The notes under the pieces: model-generated
The model's input: the letters and a program-made list of their open reading frames with translations, nothing else
The model's database searches: none
What the model was told of the DNA's origin: nothing
Program-made: the position numbers and the translations under genes
Part shown: positions 1-8,954 of the stretch, piece after piece
Position numbering within the stretch: the stretch's first letter is position 1
Layout of the letters: each line of letters starts with the position of its first letter
Assembly (NCBI RefSeq): GCF_001618865.1
Contig: NZ_CP015136.1
Location: 3,693,001 to 3,757,000 of the forward strand
DNA from: Luteitalea pratensis
GTDB taxonomy: Bacteria > Acidobacteriota > Vicinamibacteria > Vicinamibacterales > Vicinamibacteraceae
DNA length: 64,000 nucleotides
Direction of reading: 5' to 3'

Positions 1-95
1 AGTGAACGCTGAACGCCGAACGCTGAACGCCGAACGGTTGTCGCGTCACGCCGAACGCTGGACACCTCACGTCGAACGTCGAACGTTGAACTCTC
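1..95. repeat. Intergenic heptamer tandem array (GAACGCY family)
   Basis: A run of 7-bp units GAACGCT and GAACGCC alternates from 4 to 36. A further GAACGCT lies at 53-59, and GAACGTC, GAACGTT, GAACTCT follow at 74-94. The 7-bp phase is exact inside each run. The same family recurs at 20284-20345. No ORF of substance crosses it, and it lies directly upstream of the first gene. Role unknown. Confidence 0.85.
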
Positions 96-156
96 GCCGT
101 CAGACACATCACACCGAGGCCCGGACATCCGCCGGCGAATGCCGATGGGCGGACAC

Positions 157-1314
157 ATGGTGATGCCCGACGTCGTGATCTCGGGCGGTGGCCCGGCCGG
201 CGCATTTGCCGCCATTCGTCTCGCCCGCGGCGGCGCGCGCGTGATCCTGCTCGATCGAGACAATTTTCCGCGACACAAGTTGTGCGGCGACACGCTCAAC
301 CCCGGCGGCGTGGCGCTGCTGCGATCGGCGGGGCTCGCAGGGCCGATCGAGGCGCAGGGCCTGCCGCTCGACGGCATGGTCGTCACCGGCGTGACAGGGG
401 TCTGCATCCGCGGCACGTACGGTCACGGCCTTGTCGGTCGCGCGTGGACCCGCCGGCACCTCGACACACAACTCCTCGAGGCGGCGGCCCGGGCCGGCGT
501 CGATGTCCGCACGCCGGTGCGCGTCCTGGCACCGCTGCGGGGAGATCATGGCCGTGTCGAGGGGGTTCGCGTCCGGCTGGCGAGCGGCCGCGACGAGCGC
601 ATGCCGGCACGGTGGACGATCGCCGCCGATGGACGGCGATCCCCACTGGCGCTCGCGCTGGGCCTCATCGCCCATCCCGTGCGTCCGCGGCGCTGGGCGA
701 TCGGGACGTACGCCGAGGGCGTCGATCGACTGGGGGCATTCGGCGAGATGCACGTGCGCGCCGGGCACTACATCGGCGTCGCACCCACGGTGGAGGGGCT
801 CGCCAACCTGTGCCTGGTCACCTCGTCGCGGGAACGAATGCCAGACCCGGGTGCGCGATTGTGGGACGTCGTGCGGCGCGACCCCCTCTTGCGGGACCGG
901 TGCATGCACGCGCGCCAGGTAGCCGGCGTGGTCACCCTGGGTCCCCTGGCCGTGGACGCGCGCGCCGTCGGGATGCCGGGGCTGTTGCTTGCCGGTGACG
1001 CCGCCGGCTTCGTCGATCCGATGACGGGTGACGGCATACACATTGCGCTCCGGGGCGGACTGCTGGCGGCAGAAGTCCTGCTCGAAGCCCTGGCGTGTGA
1101 CGACGCCGCGGTCGTGGCGCGACTGTCGCACGCCAGGCGCGTCGCGTTCGGCGCCAAGCTTCGCTTCAATCGCGTTCTGCGCACGCTGGTCGGATGGCCC
1201 ATGGGCGTCCGCCTGGGCGCGGTCGGCGCAAGTCTCGCGCCCGCGGTGCTTCGTCACGTCATCGCGACGGCGGGCGATGCCGTGCTCGACAGACGCGTGG
1301 CCTCGGCCGCGTGA
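157..1314 (+). CDS. FAD-dependent oxidoreductase, geranylgeranyl-reductase-like
   Basis: A 385-aa flavoprotein of the geranylgeranyl reductase/PHBH-type family. The N-terminus carries a Rossmann FAD motif (GGGPAGAFAA) ending in an acidic LLDRD. It is followed by the family-typical RHKLCGD patch, and a second FAD-contact motif LLAGDAAGFVDPMTGDG lies near residue 280. Members reduce prenyl chains or hydroxylate aromatic or quinone substrates; the substrate here is not determined. Possible ATG starts are at 139, 157 and 163; 157 and 163 place the Rossmann strand nearest the N-terminus, and no start has a convincing RBS. The stop overlaps the GTG of the next gene by four bases, so the two are translationally coupled. 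The pairing with an ICMT-type methyltransferase is typical of alkylresorcinol/alkylpyrone-type loci, which is inference. Confidence 0.88.
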   Translation: MVMPDVVISGGGPAGAFAAIRLARGGARVILLDRDNFPRHKLCGDTLNPGGVALLRSAGLAGPIEAQGLPLDGMVVTGVTGVCIRGTYGHGLVGRAWTRRHLDTQLLEAAARAGVDVRTPVRVLAPLRGDHGRVEGVRVRLASGRDERMPARWTIAADGRRSPLALALGLIAHPVRPRRWAIGTYAEGVDRLGAFGEMHVRAGHYIGVAPTVEGLANLCLVTSSRERMPDPGARLWDVVRRDPLLRDRCMHARQVAGVVTLGPLAVDARAVGMPGLLLAGDAAGFVDPMTGDGIHIALRGGLLAAEVLLEALACDDAAVVARLSHARRVAFGAKLRFNRVLRTLVGWPMGVRLGAVGASLAPAVLRHVIATAGDAVLDRRVASAA

Positions 1315-1838
1315 CCGACGGACCATTGCTCTGGCCACTGATCGCCACCGTCGTGGTCTTTGGCACGATGGCCGGTGAAGCCTCGCGTGCGTCGGTCAAC
1401 GAGCGGGTATTGCTGGCCCGCGGCGCGACGATCGTGCCAGACCCGAGCTTCCGCTGGATGCGCGTGGCCTATCCCACGGGCTTCCTCGCGGTCATCCTCG
1501 AGGGCTGGTGGCGCGGCGCGCACTGGCAAGGTTGGGCGGCGCTCGGACTGGCGATCTACCTGCTCGGCAAGGCCGTGAAGTACGCCGCCATCGCGACGCT
1601 CGGCACACGCTGGAGCTTCCGCGTCCTCGTCCTGCCGGCGGCGCCGCTCGTCTCACGAGGGATCTACGCGGTGCTCCGGCACCCCAACTACGTCGGCGTG
1701 GGCGGGGAGGTCGTCGGCATCGCCTTGTGGATGCAGGCGCCGATCACCGGTACCCTGTTCGCCGTGACCTTCGGCTTCATCCTCCTGTGGCGCATCCGGA
1801 TCGAGGAACGCGCGCTCGGGCTCGCGCCCCGCGCATGA
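1311..1838 (+). CDS. Isoprenylcysteine carboxyl methyltransferase (ICMT)-family membrane protein
   Basis: A 175-aa integral membrane protein starting at a GTG that overlaps the upstream stop (GTGA). About four to five hydrophobic segments are visible. The ICMT/PEMT-like signature VLRHPNYVGVGGE (RHPxY) lies around residue 125, with a C-terminal IRIEERAL, where ICMT enzymes have the E-E residues of the SAM pocket. Bacterial ICMT homologues methylate polyketide phenols or lipids rather than prenylated proteins, so an S-adenosylmethionine-dependent O-methyltransferase on a small lipid-like substrate is the best guess. Its stop overlaps the next ATG (ATGA). Confidence 0.85.
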   Translation: MTDGPLLWPLIATVVVFGTMAGEASRASVNERVLLARGATIVPDPSFRWMRVAYPTGFLAVILEGWWRGAHWQGWAALGLAIYLLGKAVKYAAIATLGTRWSFRVLVLPAAPLVSRGIYAVLRHPNYVGVGGEVVGIALWMQAPITGTLFAVTFGFILLWRIRIEERALGLAPRA

Positions 1839-3310
1839 CGGTCCTCGATCAGCCTGAAACGTCGGGACCCATCGTGCGCCCGCAATGGGTCCGATGGCTC
1901 GATACCGCCGTGACGACGAGTGTCGTGCTGCTCGGTTCAGCGATCCTGACCGGCGGGCCTCGCGTCCGCTTTGGCGATTTCCGGGTCACTGCCGAATCGC
2001 CGTGGAAACTCGCGCTGGTCCTGGGCGCGTTGCTCGGACTCCGGGCCGCATTCTGGCGTCGCGACACGTGGTGGCAGGTCGCGGCTGCTCGACTACGGCA
2101 GATCCGGGCGGACCGAGGGCTGCGGCACGCGCTTCCGTGGGTGCTGACCACCCGCTTGCTGATGGTCTACATCTCGTACCTCGGTGCCGTCGTGATCGGA
2201 TACCCGGAGAGCGGGCCCCCGTTCCGCATGTCGTCCAACGAGTTCCGCAACCTGTTCGGACGATGGGACGCGGGTTGGTACGTCGGCATCGCAGACAGGG
2301 GCTACAGCTACTGGGGCAACCTCTCGAGGCAGTCCAACGTCGCATTCTTTCCCGCGTACCCGCTTGCCCTGCGCGCGAGTGCCGCGTTGCTCGGCGCCCG
2401 CTGGGGATCACCCGAGTCGGCCGAGGACTCGTTCCAGGTCTTCACGGAGCGGCGGAACGTCCGCCTGCTGCACGCTGGGTGGCTGGTGTCGATGCTGGCG
2501 TTCACCTGGGGGCTCGTCTACCTGTTCCGTCTCGCCCGCGACATGACCGACTCGGAGGAGGCGGCGATCGGCGCCGTCGCTCTGGCCGCCACATACCCCT
2601 TCTCGTTCTTCTACGGGGCGGTCTATACCGAGGGCCTGTTCCTGCTCTGCGCGACCGCTGCGGTCTACCACTTTCATCGGCGGCGGTGGGCCTGGGCCGC
2701 GCTAGCGGGATTCGTGGCGGGGCTGTCGCGGCCCAACGGGTGCCTGCTGAGCGTGCCGCTGGGGCTCATGGCCCTCGACGCCTGGCGCCGTGACGACTAC
2801 CGGTGGCAGACGCTGGCGCTGGCGCTGCCGACCGCGGCGTGCGCGGGACTCGGGATGCTCGCGTTCACCGCCTGGCTCTATACGCAGACGGGGGAGTGGT
2901 TCCTGTGGATGAAGGCCCATGGGGCGTGGGGACGGCAGTTCACCGGCGTGAACGTCCTGGCGCAGCAGCGCTGGCGCGACCTGCAGGCGATGGGGGTCTA
3001 CGGGTACAGTGTGGAACACGCCGTCGAGTTGCTCAACATGGCGGCGACCCTCCTCGTCGTCGGGGTAAGCTGGCCCATCGGGCGACGCTTCGGCTGGGCC
3101 TGGGCGGCGTTCTTGCTGGTGACGGTGCTGCCGCCGTTGTTCATGGGCGGGTTCCTGTCGATGGGGCGCGTGACCGCGACGATGTTCCCGATGTTCATCT
3201 ACCTGGGCTGGCGGTTGCGCGGCATGGCGCTACAGCAGGTGCTGCTGGCCGGCTTCGGACTCCAGGTCGCCCTCGCCGTGCTGCATTTCACATGGCGGGA
3301 GGTGTATTGA
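1835..3310 (+). CDS. PIG-V-like mannosyltransferase (GT-C family)
   Basis: A 491-aa polytopic membrane protein. The first-loop sequence FGRWDAGWYVGIADRGY followed by FFPAYPL is the hallmark of bacterial PIG-V/GPI mannosyltransferase-2-like GT-C enzymes, where the Asp of the WDAGWY motif is thought to be catalytic. About ten hydrophobic stretches follow (for example TYPFSFFYGAVYTEGLFLL and AGFVAGLSRPNGCLL). It probably transfers mannose or another sugar from a polyprenyl-phosphate donor outside the inner membrane; acceptor unknown. The ATG overlaps the ICMT stop by four bases, so the three genes form one operon. A longer frame upstream (from 1508) is an out-of-frame read of the methyltransferase gene. 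Confidence 0.85.
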   Translation: MTVLDQPETSGPIVRPQWVRWLDTAVTTSVVLLGSAILTGGPRVRFGDFRVTAESPWKLALVLGALLGLRAAFWRRDTWWQVAAARLRQIRADRGLRHALPWVLTTRLLMVYISYLGAVVIGYPESGPPFRMSSNEFRNLFGRWDAGWYVGIADRGYSYWGNLSRQSNVAFFPAYPLALRASAALLGARWGSPESAEDSFQVFTERRNVRLLHAGWLVSMLAFTWGLVYLFRLARDMTDSEEAAIGAVALAATYPFSFFYGAVYTEGLFLLCATAAVYHFHRRRWAWAALAGFVAGLSRPNGCLLSVPLGLMALDAWRRDDYRWQTLALALPTAACAGLGMLAFTAWLYTQTGEWFLWMKAHGAWGRQFTGVNVLAQQRWRDLQAMGVYGYSVEHAVELLNMAATLLVVGVSWPIGRRFGWAWAAFLLVTVLPPLFMGGFLSMGRVTATMFPMFIYLGWRLRGMALQQVLLAGFGLQVALAVLHFTWREVY

Positions 3311-3481
3311 GCGTCAAGGCACCATCCGAACGGCGGTTCACTTCGTCCAACTGAGCGTGTCCCGCAGGCGCGTGGTGCGCGGTGCGGTCTCCGGATCGGG
3401 TGGGGACGTGTGCATATAATGCGGGCACAGGCGCAGATGTCGCAGTGGCGCGCCACGGGCGCATCCTCAGCCCGCCGTAAG

Positions 3482-6058
3482 ATGCGGTCCAGCTACTGCA
3501 TCGGACTCCTCGTCGCCGGGGTGTGCCTGCCCGTGGCCGTCTCGGCCGCGCAGAATCCGCCCTTCACGGTTCCCCGCATCATCACGCCAGTCGGCTCGGC
3601 ACAGCCCGAGCCGGGCGTGGCCACCGAGGTCGCACCGCCGTGGCAGTCGCCGCTCGTGGCCGGGAAGTTCGACGAGGCGCTCGCCAGGGCCGCCGACACA
3701 CCCTGGGCGCAGGCCTACGTGAACGGCCGCGCCGCCGAACGCCACGGCCGATACGAGGATGCCGAGCGCCTTTATCGCGAAGCGACCGCCGGCCAGCCGG
3801 GCGGGGAACCCGCCATTGCCCTTGCTGACCTGCTGACGCGCACGGGCCGACGCGAGGAAGCCTCGACCATCTGGCAGACGCTCCTCCGTACGGGGCAGGC
3901 CCAGCGGACCGGCGCGGCCCTGGCGCGCGCGGCACGCGCCGCGCAGGCGCTGGGCCAGGTGCGTCTGTCCAACTCGTATTTCCAGACCGCCGCCAACCTC
4001 GCGCCTGACGACCCGCAGGTCCACGCCCGGTGGGGCGATCTGTTTCTCGAGAAATTCAACGAAGCCGAAGCGCGGTCGTCCTACGAGACGGCGTTGAAGG
4101 CCGACGCGCAGTACGTGCCGGCCCTCGTCGGCATGGCGCGGGCGCTGGCCGACAGCAATCCGACTGCGGCCGAGGCCGCGGCCCGACAGGCGATCAGCAT
4201 CGATCCCGAGCAGCCCGACGCATGGGCGTTGCTGGCCTCGGAGGCGATGGACGCGAGCAAGCGCGCCGACGCCCGTGCCGCGCTCGAGAAGGTGCTGGCC
4301 GTCAATCCGCGGCACGTCGAGGCCCTCGCGCTGTCGGCGGCCCTGGCGCACATCGAGGATCGTCCAGCCGATGTCACGCGCTTCTCGCGGCAGGCGCTGG
4401 CGCTGCACGCCAACAACCCGGACGTGCCGCGCCTCATCGGCGAGCGCGTGGCCCGCATGTACCGGTTCGACGAGGCCGTCCGTTTCCTGCGCGAGGCCGT
4501 CACGCTCGATCCGGAGAACAGCCGCGCCCAGGCCTCACTCGGCCTGTCCCTGCTGCGGACCGGAGACGAGGCCGAGGCCCGCAAGGCGCTCGATACCGCG
4601 TTCGCGAAGGACTCGTTCGATACGGTCACCTACAACCTGTTGAGCCTGATGGACACACTCGACAAGTTCGTCACCGTGCCCGCCAAGAACCTGACCATTC
4701 GCTTCCACGAGCAGGAGGTGGCGGTGCTGCAGCCATACCTGGTGCCGCTGGCCGAACAGGCGCTCGCCGATCTCTCCGCGCGGTATCAGTTCACGCCAAA
4801 GGGCCCGATCCTCGTCGAGGTCTTCCCGCGTCACGACGACTTCGCGGTCCGCACCGCCGGCTTGCCCGGGATGATTGGCGCCCTCGGTGCCTGCTTCGGC
4901 CGCGTCGTCACGATGGATTCCCCGAAGGCGCGCCCGCCCGGCACGTTCAACTGGGCAGCGACGTTGTGGCACGAACTGGCGCACGTGATCACGCTGCAGA
5001 TGTCGGGCAACCGATTGCCGCGCTGGCTGAGCGAGGGCATTTCGACGTTCGAGGAGACCCGCGCACGCCAGGGCTGGGGTCGCGAGTCCGAGGTGCTCTT
5101 CGCCCAGGCCCATGCGGCCGGCCGCCTGCTTCCGTTGGCCGATCTCAATAGCGGGTTTGCCAAGGTCGAGACGATCAACCTGGCTTACCAGGAAGCCTCC
5201 GTGCTCGTCGCGTACCTCGTCGAGGCCCAGGGAGACGAGAAGCTGCGCGCCTTCGTGCGCAGCTTTGGCGAGGGCCTCGATGACGAGGCGGCGCTCACCC
5301 GCGCCTATGGGCTGACGTGGGCGACGTTGCAACCGGAGTTCGACGCCTACGTGAAGCAGAAGTACGACCCGGTCGCACCGGCGCTGACCGAGATCGACGA
5401 CACGCTACCGGGGCGTACCGCGACCGCCGCTGATTGGGCCGCCTTTGCCGACAAGCACGCCGGCAACTTCCGCATGCAGATGGTGTCGGCGGCGCCGTTG
5501 CTGCGCCTCGGCGATCTCGCCGCGGCCCGCCGCGTCCTGGATCGCGCGGCCACATTGGTGCCCTTCGCCACCGGAGACGCGAGCCCATGGCGGCTGCTCG
5601 TGACCACCGCGTTGCGTCAGGACGATGCCGTTGCGGCGCGACGGTACATGGAGAAGGTGCTCGATATCGACCACACCGCCGCCCAGCCTTTGCGGCAACT
5701 GGTCGCCCAGGCGAGGGCGCCCGAGGACAGCGCGCTGCGCCAGCGTGCCGCCGAGCGGCTGATCGAGATCGACCCGTTCGATGCCGCCGCGCACACCGCA
5801 CTCGGCGAGCTCGCCCTCGCGCGCCAGGACGTGCCCGTCGCGCTTCGTGAACTGCAAGCCGCGGTCGACGCCGGTCCGGCCAACCCGGCCGAGGCGCTCA
5901 CGTCGCTCGCCGAAGCGACGCTGCGCAGCGGTCAGCGTGACCAGGCCCGCCGGCACCTCATCAAGGCACTCGAAACCACGCCGCGTCACGAGCGGGCCCA
6001 GGAACTCCTGCTGCAGATCATCGAAGGCGGGACCAGCGGTGGAGGACAGGCGCGATGA
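3482..6058 (+). CDS. TPR protein with peptidase-MA-like HExxH domain
   Basis: An 858-aa exported protein. The start at 3482 gives a clean signal peptide (MRSSYCIGLLVAGVCLPVAVSA); an upstream ATG at 3410 would place 24 residues before it. Residues about 70-410 are degenerate TPR repeats. A zincin-like domain with H-E-L-A-H at residues 497-501 and a downstream glutamate in LSEGISTFEE follows, the pattern of the peptidase MA family. More TPRs fill residues 660-850. It is probably a periplasmic metalloprotease or scaffold. It overlaps the DUF4159 gene by four bases (ATGA) and so heads the MoxR/VWA operon. The 170 bp between it and 3310 holds nothing obvious. Confidence 0.85.
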   Translation: MRSSYCIGLLVAGVCLPVAVSAAQNPPFTVPRIITPVGSAQPEPGVATEVAPPWQSPLVAGKFDEALARAADTPWAQAYVNGRAAERHGRYEDAERLYREATAGQPGGEPAIALADLLTRTGRREEASTIWQTLLRTGQAQRTGAALARAARAAQALGQVRLSNSYFQTAANLAPDDPQVHARWGDLFLEKFNEAEARSSYETALKADAQYVPALVGMARALADSNPTAAEAAARQAISIDPEQPDAWALLASEAMDASKRADARAALEKVLAVNPRHVEALALSAALAHIEDRPADVTRFSRQALALHANNPDVPRLIGERVARMYRFDEAVRFLREAVTLDPENSRAQASLGLSLLRTGDEAEARKALDTAFAKDSFDTVTYNLLSLMDTLDKFVTVPAKNLTIRFHEQEVAVLQPYLVPLAEQALADLSARYQFTPKGPILVEVFPRHDDFAVRTAGLPGMIGALGACFGRVVTMDSPKARPPGTFNWAATLWHELAHVITLQMSGNRLPRWLSEGISTFEETRARQGWGRESEVLFAQAHAAGRLLPLADLNSGFAKVETINLAYQEASVLVAYLVEAQGDEKLRAFVRSFGEGLDDEAALTRAYGLTWATLQPEFDAYVKQKYDPVAPALTEIDDTLPGRTATAADWAAFADKHAGNFRMQMVSAAPLLRLGDLAAARRVLDRAATLVPFATGDASPWRLLVTTALRQDDAVAARRYMEKVLDIDHTAAQPLRQLVAQARAPEDSALRQRAAERLIEIDPFDAAAHTALGELALARQDVPVALRELQAAVDAGPANPAEALTSLAEATLRSGQRDQARRHLIKALETTPRHERAQELLLQIIEGGTSGGGQAR

Positions 6059-6870
6059 ACGTGCCGGTTCGCCGCTCACGACTCCGCGACTACGCGATCC
6101 TGGGTGTGGGTGTCGTGTCCCTCGCGCTACTCGCCACGACCGCGATCCCGGGCGTCTGGGCCCAGTTCGGCCAGGACGTCGACCCGCGCTTCGCGGGGTT
6201 GCGCTGGCAGTTCACGCGCATCCGCTACGACGCACACAACGCCGCCTCTTTCCGGGCCCGGTACTGGAGCGACTCGTGGGCCATCGACGGGCCGGCCGCC
6301 GAGCAGAATCTGTCGCGCCGCATCCGGTCGGTCACCGCCATCGACGTCGGCGAGCCCGTGGTCGTCCGCATCGAGGACCCGGAACTGTTCAACCATCCCT
6401 GGATTTATTTCGTCGAACCCGGGACGCTGCGCCTGAAGGAATCCGAGGTGCCCATCCTTCGCGAGTTCCTGCTCCGCGGCGGTACCGCGGTGATGGACGA
6501 CTTCCACGGCGACCTCGAGTGGGAGAACGTGATGACCGAGATGAAGCGCGTGTTTCCGGAGCGCAAGGTGATCACCCTGCCGGCGTCGCATCCGATCTTC
6601 TCGTGTTTCTACCAGATGGATGGCTTTCCCCAGGTGCCCGGGCTCGGCTCCTTCTTCGCCGGGCGCACGTGGGAGAAGGGTGGCATCAATGCCGAACTGC
6701 ACGCCATCGAGGACGACAACGGCCGGGCCATGGTGCTCCTGAACTGGAACACGGACATGGGGGATGGTTGGGAGTGGTCCAACGCCGAGCAGTACCCCGG
6801 GTACATACAACACACGGCGCAGGCGTACCGGATGATGATCAACGAGGTCATCTACACGTTGACGCACTAG
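6055..6870 (+). CDS. DUF4159 domain protein
   Basis: A 271-aa protein with an N-terminal signal anchor (about residues 14-36, ending VWAQ). The rest is a DUF4159 domain, recognised by FTRIRYDAHNA, then the E-P-G-T-L region, GGTAVMDDFHG and SHPIFSCFY. The family is proposed to have a glutamine-amidotransferase-like fold and is found repeatedly beside MoxR, DUF58 and VWA genes. No function is established. It is translationally coupled to the upstream TPR peptidase and separated from moxR by 133 bp that contain a REPIN-like element. Confidence 0.88.
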   Translation: MNVPVRRSRLRDYAILGVGVVSLALLATTAIPGVWAQFGQDVDPRFAGLRWQFTRIRYDAHNAASFRARYWSDSWAIDGPAAEQNLSRRIRSVTAIDVGEPVVVRIEDPELFNHPWIYFVEPGTLRLKESEVPILREFLLRGGTAVMDDFHGDLEWENVMTEMKRVFPERKVITLPASHPIFSCFYQMDGFPQVPGLGSFFAGRTWEKGGINAELHAIEDDNGRAMVLLNWNTDMGDGWEWSNAEQYPGYIQHTAQAYRMMINEVIYTLTH

Positions 6871-6875
6871 GTGCC

Positions 6876-6953
6876 GGTAGGGCCGGCTCTCCGAGCCGGC
6901 CGATCGCCTCGCCGACGACGAGTAGGCGGCCCGCTCGCAGAGCGGGCCCTACC
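6876..6953. repeat. REPIN-like element (REP family R, inverted pair)
   Basis: A 78-bp element made of two inverted REP units. The left unit begins GGTAGGGCC and contains a perfect 9-bp stem (GGCCGGCTC, loop TCC, GAGCCGGCC) at 6881-6901. The right unit contains a perfect 9-bp stem (GGCCCGCTC, loop GCA, GAGCGGGCC) at 6928-6948 and ends CCCTACC. The GTAG tetranucleotides lie at the outer ends, as in known REPINs. It sits inside an operon, between DUF4159 and moxR. Other family-R units are at 27101-27127, 27176-27202 and 33405-33431. Confidence 0.8.
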
Positions 6954-7003
6954 GGGCGCGTACGAGGCACGACGACCGACAAAGGCCAGGACACGAGGAT
7001 CGA

Positions 7004-8041
7004 GTGAACGAAATCGCGCAGCAGAAGTTGCAGCCCCTCGGCGCCGACGAAGCGCGGGCGCTCGTGGCTCGGGTGGCCGACAGCCGCAACCGCGTTCTTA
7101 CCGAATTGCGCAAAGTGGTCGTCGGCCAGGAGGCCTCGGTCGACCTCGTGCTGGCGGCCTTGTTCTCGGGCGGGCATTGCCTGCTGACCGGCGTACCCGG
7201 CCTCGCCAAGACGCTCCTCGTCCGGACGCTGGCGCAGATCCTGGACCTCGGCTTTCGCCGCATCCAGTTCACGCCCGACCTGATGCCGTCCGACATCACC
7301 GGCACCGAGGTCCTCGACGAGACCGACGGCATTCGCGCTTTGCGCTTCGTGCGCGGGCCTGTCTTCACCCAGTTGCTGCTCGCCGACGAGATCAACCGCA
7401 CGCCACCCAAGACCCAGGCCGCGCTGCTCGAAGCCATGCAGGAGGGGCACGTCACGGCGGCAGGCCGCAGCTATGCCCTCGAGCCGCCGTTCTTCGTGCT
7501 CGCCACGCAGAACCCGATCGAGCTCGAAGGCACGTACCCGCTGCCCGAAGCCCAGCTCGATCGCTTCCTCTTCAACATCGTCATGACCTACCTCCCGGAA
7601 GACGACGAGGTGAAGGTGGTGACGCAGACGACCGGGGTGCGGCACGAGACGCCGAACCGTGTCCTGTCTCGCGACGACATCCTGCAGATTCAGCAACTGG
7701 TGCGGCACGTCGTCGTCGCCGAGGACGTGGCGCGCTACGCGGTACGGTTGTCGGCCGCGACCCGGCCGACGCAGCCCGACGTGCCCGACTTCGTGAAGAA
7801 GTACGTGAAGTGGGGAGCAGGCCTGCGTGCCTCGCAGGCCCTCGTGCTCGGTGCCAAGGCCCGCGCGCTCACGCTGGGTCGGGCCTTCGTCACGCCTGAC
7901 GACATCCGCACCCTGGCCGCACCGGTCTTCCGTCACCGCGTCCTCATCAACTTCCAGGCCGAGTCGGAAGGCCTCACCACGGACGCCGTGGTCGCGCGGC
8001 TCCTCGAGCGCATCACGCCACCTTCGAGCGGGCTCGTCTGA
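7004..8041 (+). CDS. MoxR family AAA+ ATPase
   Basis: A 345-aa AAA+ ATPase. Walker A TGVPGLAKT lies at residues 62-70, Walker B LLLADE at 124-129, the sensor-1 segment LATQNPIE near 166-173, and the C-terminal lid contains the conserved RPTQPDVPDFV region. MoxR ATPases act as chaperones that insert cofactors or remodel partners carrying VWA domains. GTG start with GAGG six bases upstream. It is followed after two bases by DUF58 and then by several VWA proteins, so these are its likely clients. Confidence 0.95.
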   Translation: MNEIAQQKLQPLGADEARALVARVADSRNRVLTELRKVVVGQEASVDLVLAALFSGGHCLLTGVPGLAKTLLVRTLAQILDLGFRRIQFTPDLMPSDITGTEVLDETDGIRALRFVRGPVFTQLLLADEINRTPPKTQAALLEAMQEGHVTAAGRSYALEPPFFVLATQNPIELEGTYPLPEAQLDRFLFNIVMTYLPEDDEVKVVTQTTGVRHETPNRVLSRDDILQIQQLVRHVVVAEDVARYAVRLSAATRPTQPDVPDFVKKYVKWGAGLRASQALVLGAKARALTLGRAFVTPDDIRTLAAPVFRHRVLINFQAESEGLTTDAVVARLLERITPPSSGLV

Positions 8042-8043
8042 CG

Positions 8044-8952
8044 ATGGCCCAGACCGCGCCAGGCCCGTCGCGGTTCCTGTCGCCGGAGGTGGTGGCGGGC
8101 CTTGCCACGCTCGAACTCAAGGCCCGAACGATCGTCGAGGGGTTGCTGCTCGGGCTGCACCGCAGTCCCTTCCGCGGGTCGAGCGTCGAGTTCGCCGAAT
8201 ACCGCCAGTACATGCCGGGCGACGACCCGAGCACGGTGGACTGGAAGGTCTACGCGCGCAGCGATCGCCACTACGTCAAGAAGTTCGAGCACGACACGAA
8301 CGTCGAGGTGCAGCTGCTGGTCGACACGAGCGCCTCGATGGCCTACGGCAGCGGCACCGGCATGACCAAGCTGCAGTACGCCCAGTGCCTGACGGCGGCG
8401 CTTGCCTATTTGCTGACCGGCCAGCGTGATGCCGTGGGCCTCGGGCTGTACGACGACCAGTTGCGCGACTACGTGCCGTCCGCGGTCAAGGCCGGCCAGC
8501 TGACGCGCCTCCTGATCGCCCTGGATCACGCGACGCCGGGCGCGACATCGGACACGGCCAGGGCCTTGAAGCAGATCCACGACAGGCTGCGCCGCCGCGG
8601 CCTCATCGTCGTCTGCTCGGACCTGCTCGACGATGCGAGCCGCGTCGTCGACGGGCTGCGTTTGTTGCGGGCCCGCGGCATGGAAGTCGTCGTCTTCCAT
8701 GTCCTGGACGATGCGGAACTCACGTTTCCGTTCGAGCATGCCGGGACGTTCCGCGATGTCGAGACGGGTGAGGAGATCCTGACGCATGGTCCTTCCGCCC
8801 GCCAGTCGTACCTCGATGCCGTAGGCGCGTGGCGTAACGGCTACGTCGCCGACCTGCGCGGTGCCGGCATCGACTATCAGCTGGCGAACACGAGCGCGCC
8901 TCTGGACGCGACATTGCTCGGGTGGCTCGGCACCCGCGGGAGGACCTTGTAG
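8044..8952 (+). CDS. DUF58 protein with VWA-like domain
   Basis: A 302-aa cytoplasmic protein. The DUF58 signature runs from RGSSVEFAEYRQYMPGDD to VDWKVYARS (residues 44-73). A VWA-like fold with the metal-site motif DTSASM at 94-99 and a second acidic motif VVCSDLLDDA follows. DUF58 proteins are the usual partner of MoxR ATPases. It starts two bases after the moxR stop and ends two bases before the next gene, so the three are one transcription unit. Confidence 0.93.
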   Translation: MAQTAPGPSRFLSPEVVAGLATLELKARTIVEGLLLGLHRSPFRGSSVEFAEYRQYMPGDDPSTVDWKVYARSDRHYVKKFEHDTNVEVQLLVDTSASMAYGSGTGMTKLQYAQCLTAALAYLLTGQRDAVGLGLYDDQLRDYVPSAVKAGQLTRLLIALDHATPGATSDTARALKQIHDRLRRRGLIVVCSDLLDDASRVVDGLRLLRARGMEVVVFHVLDDAELTFPFEHAGTFRDVETGEEILTHGPSARQSYLDAVGAWRNGYVADLRGAGIDYQLANTSAPLDATLLGWLGTRGRTL

Positions 8953-8954
8953 CC

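Noticed and set aside
109-1338. 409-codon minus-strand frame
   Set aside because: Antisense to the FAD oxidoreductase, with no signal or domain.
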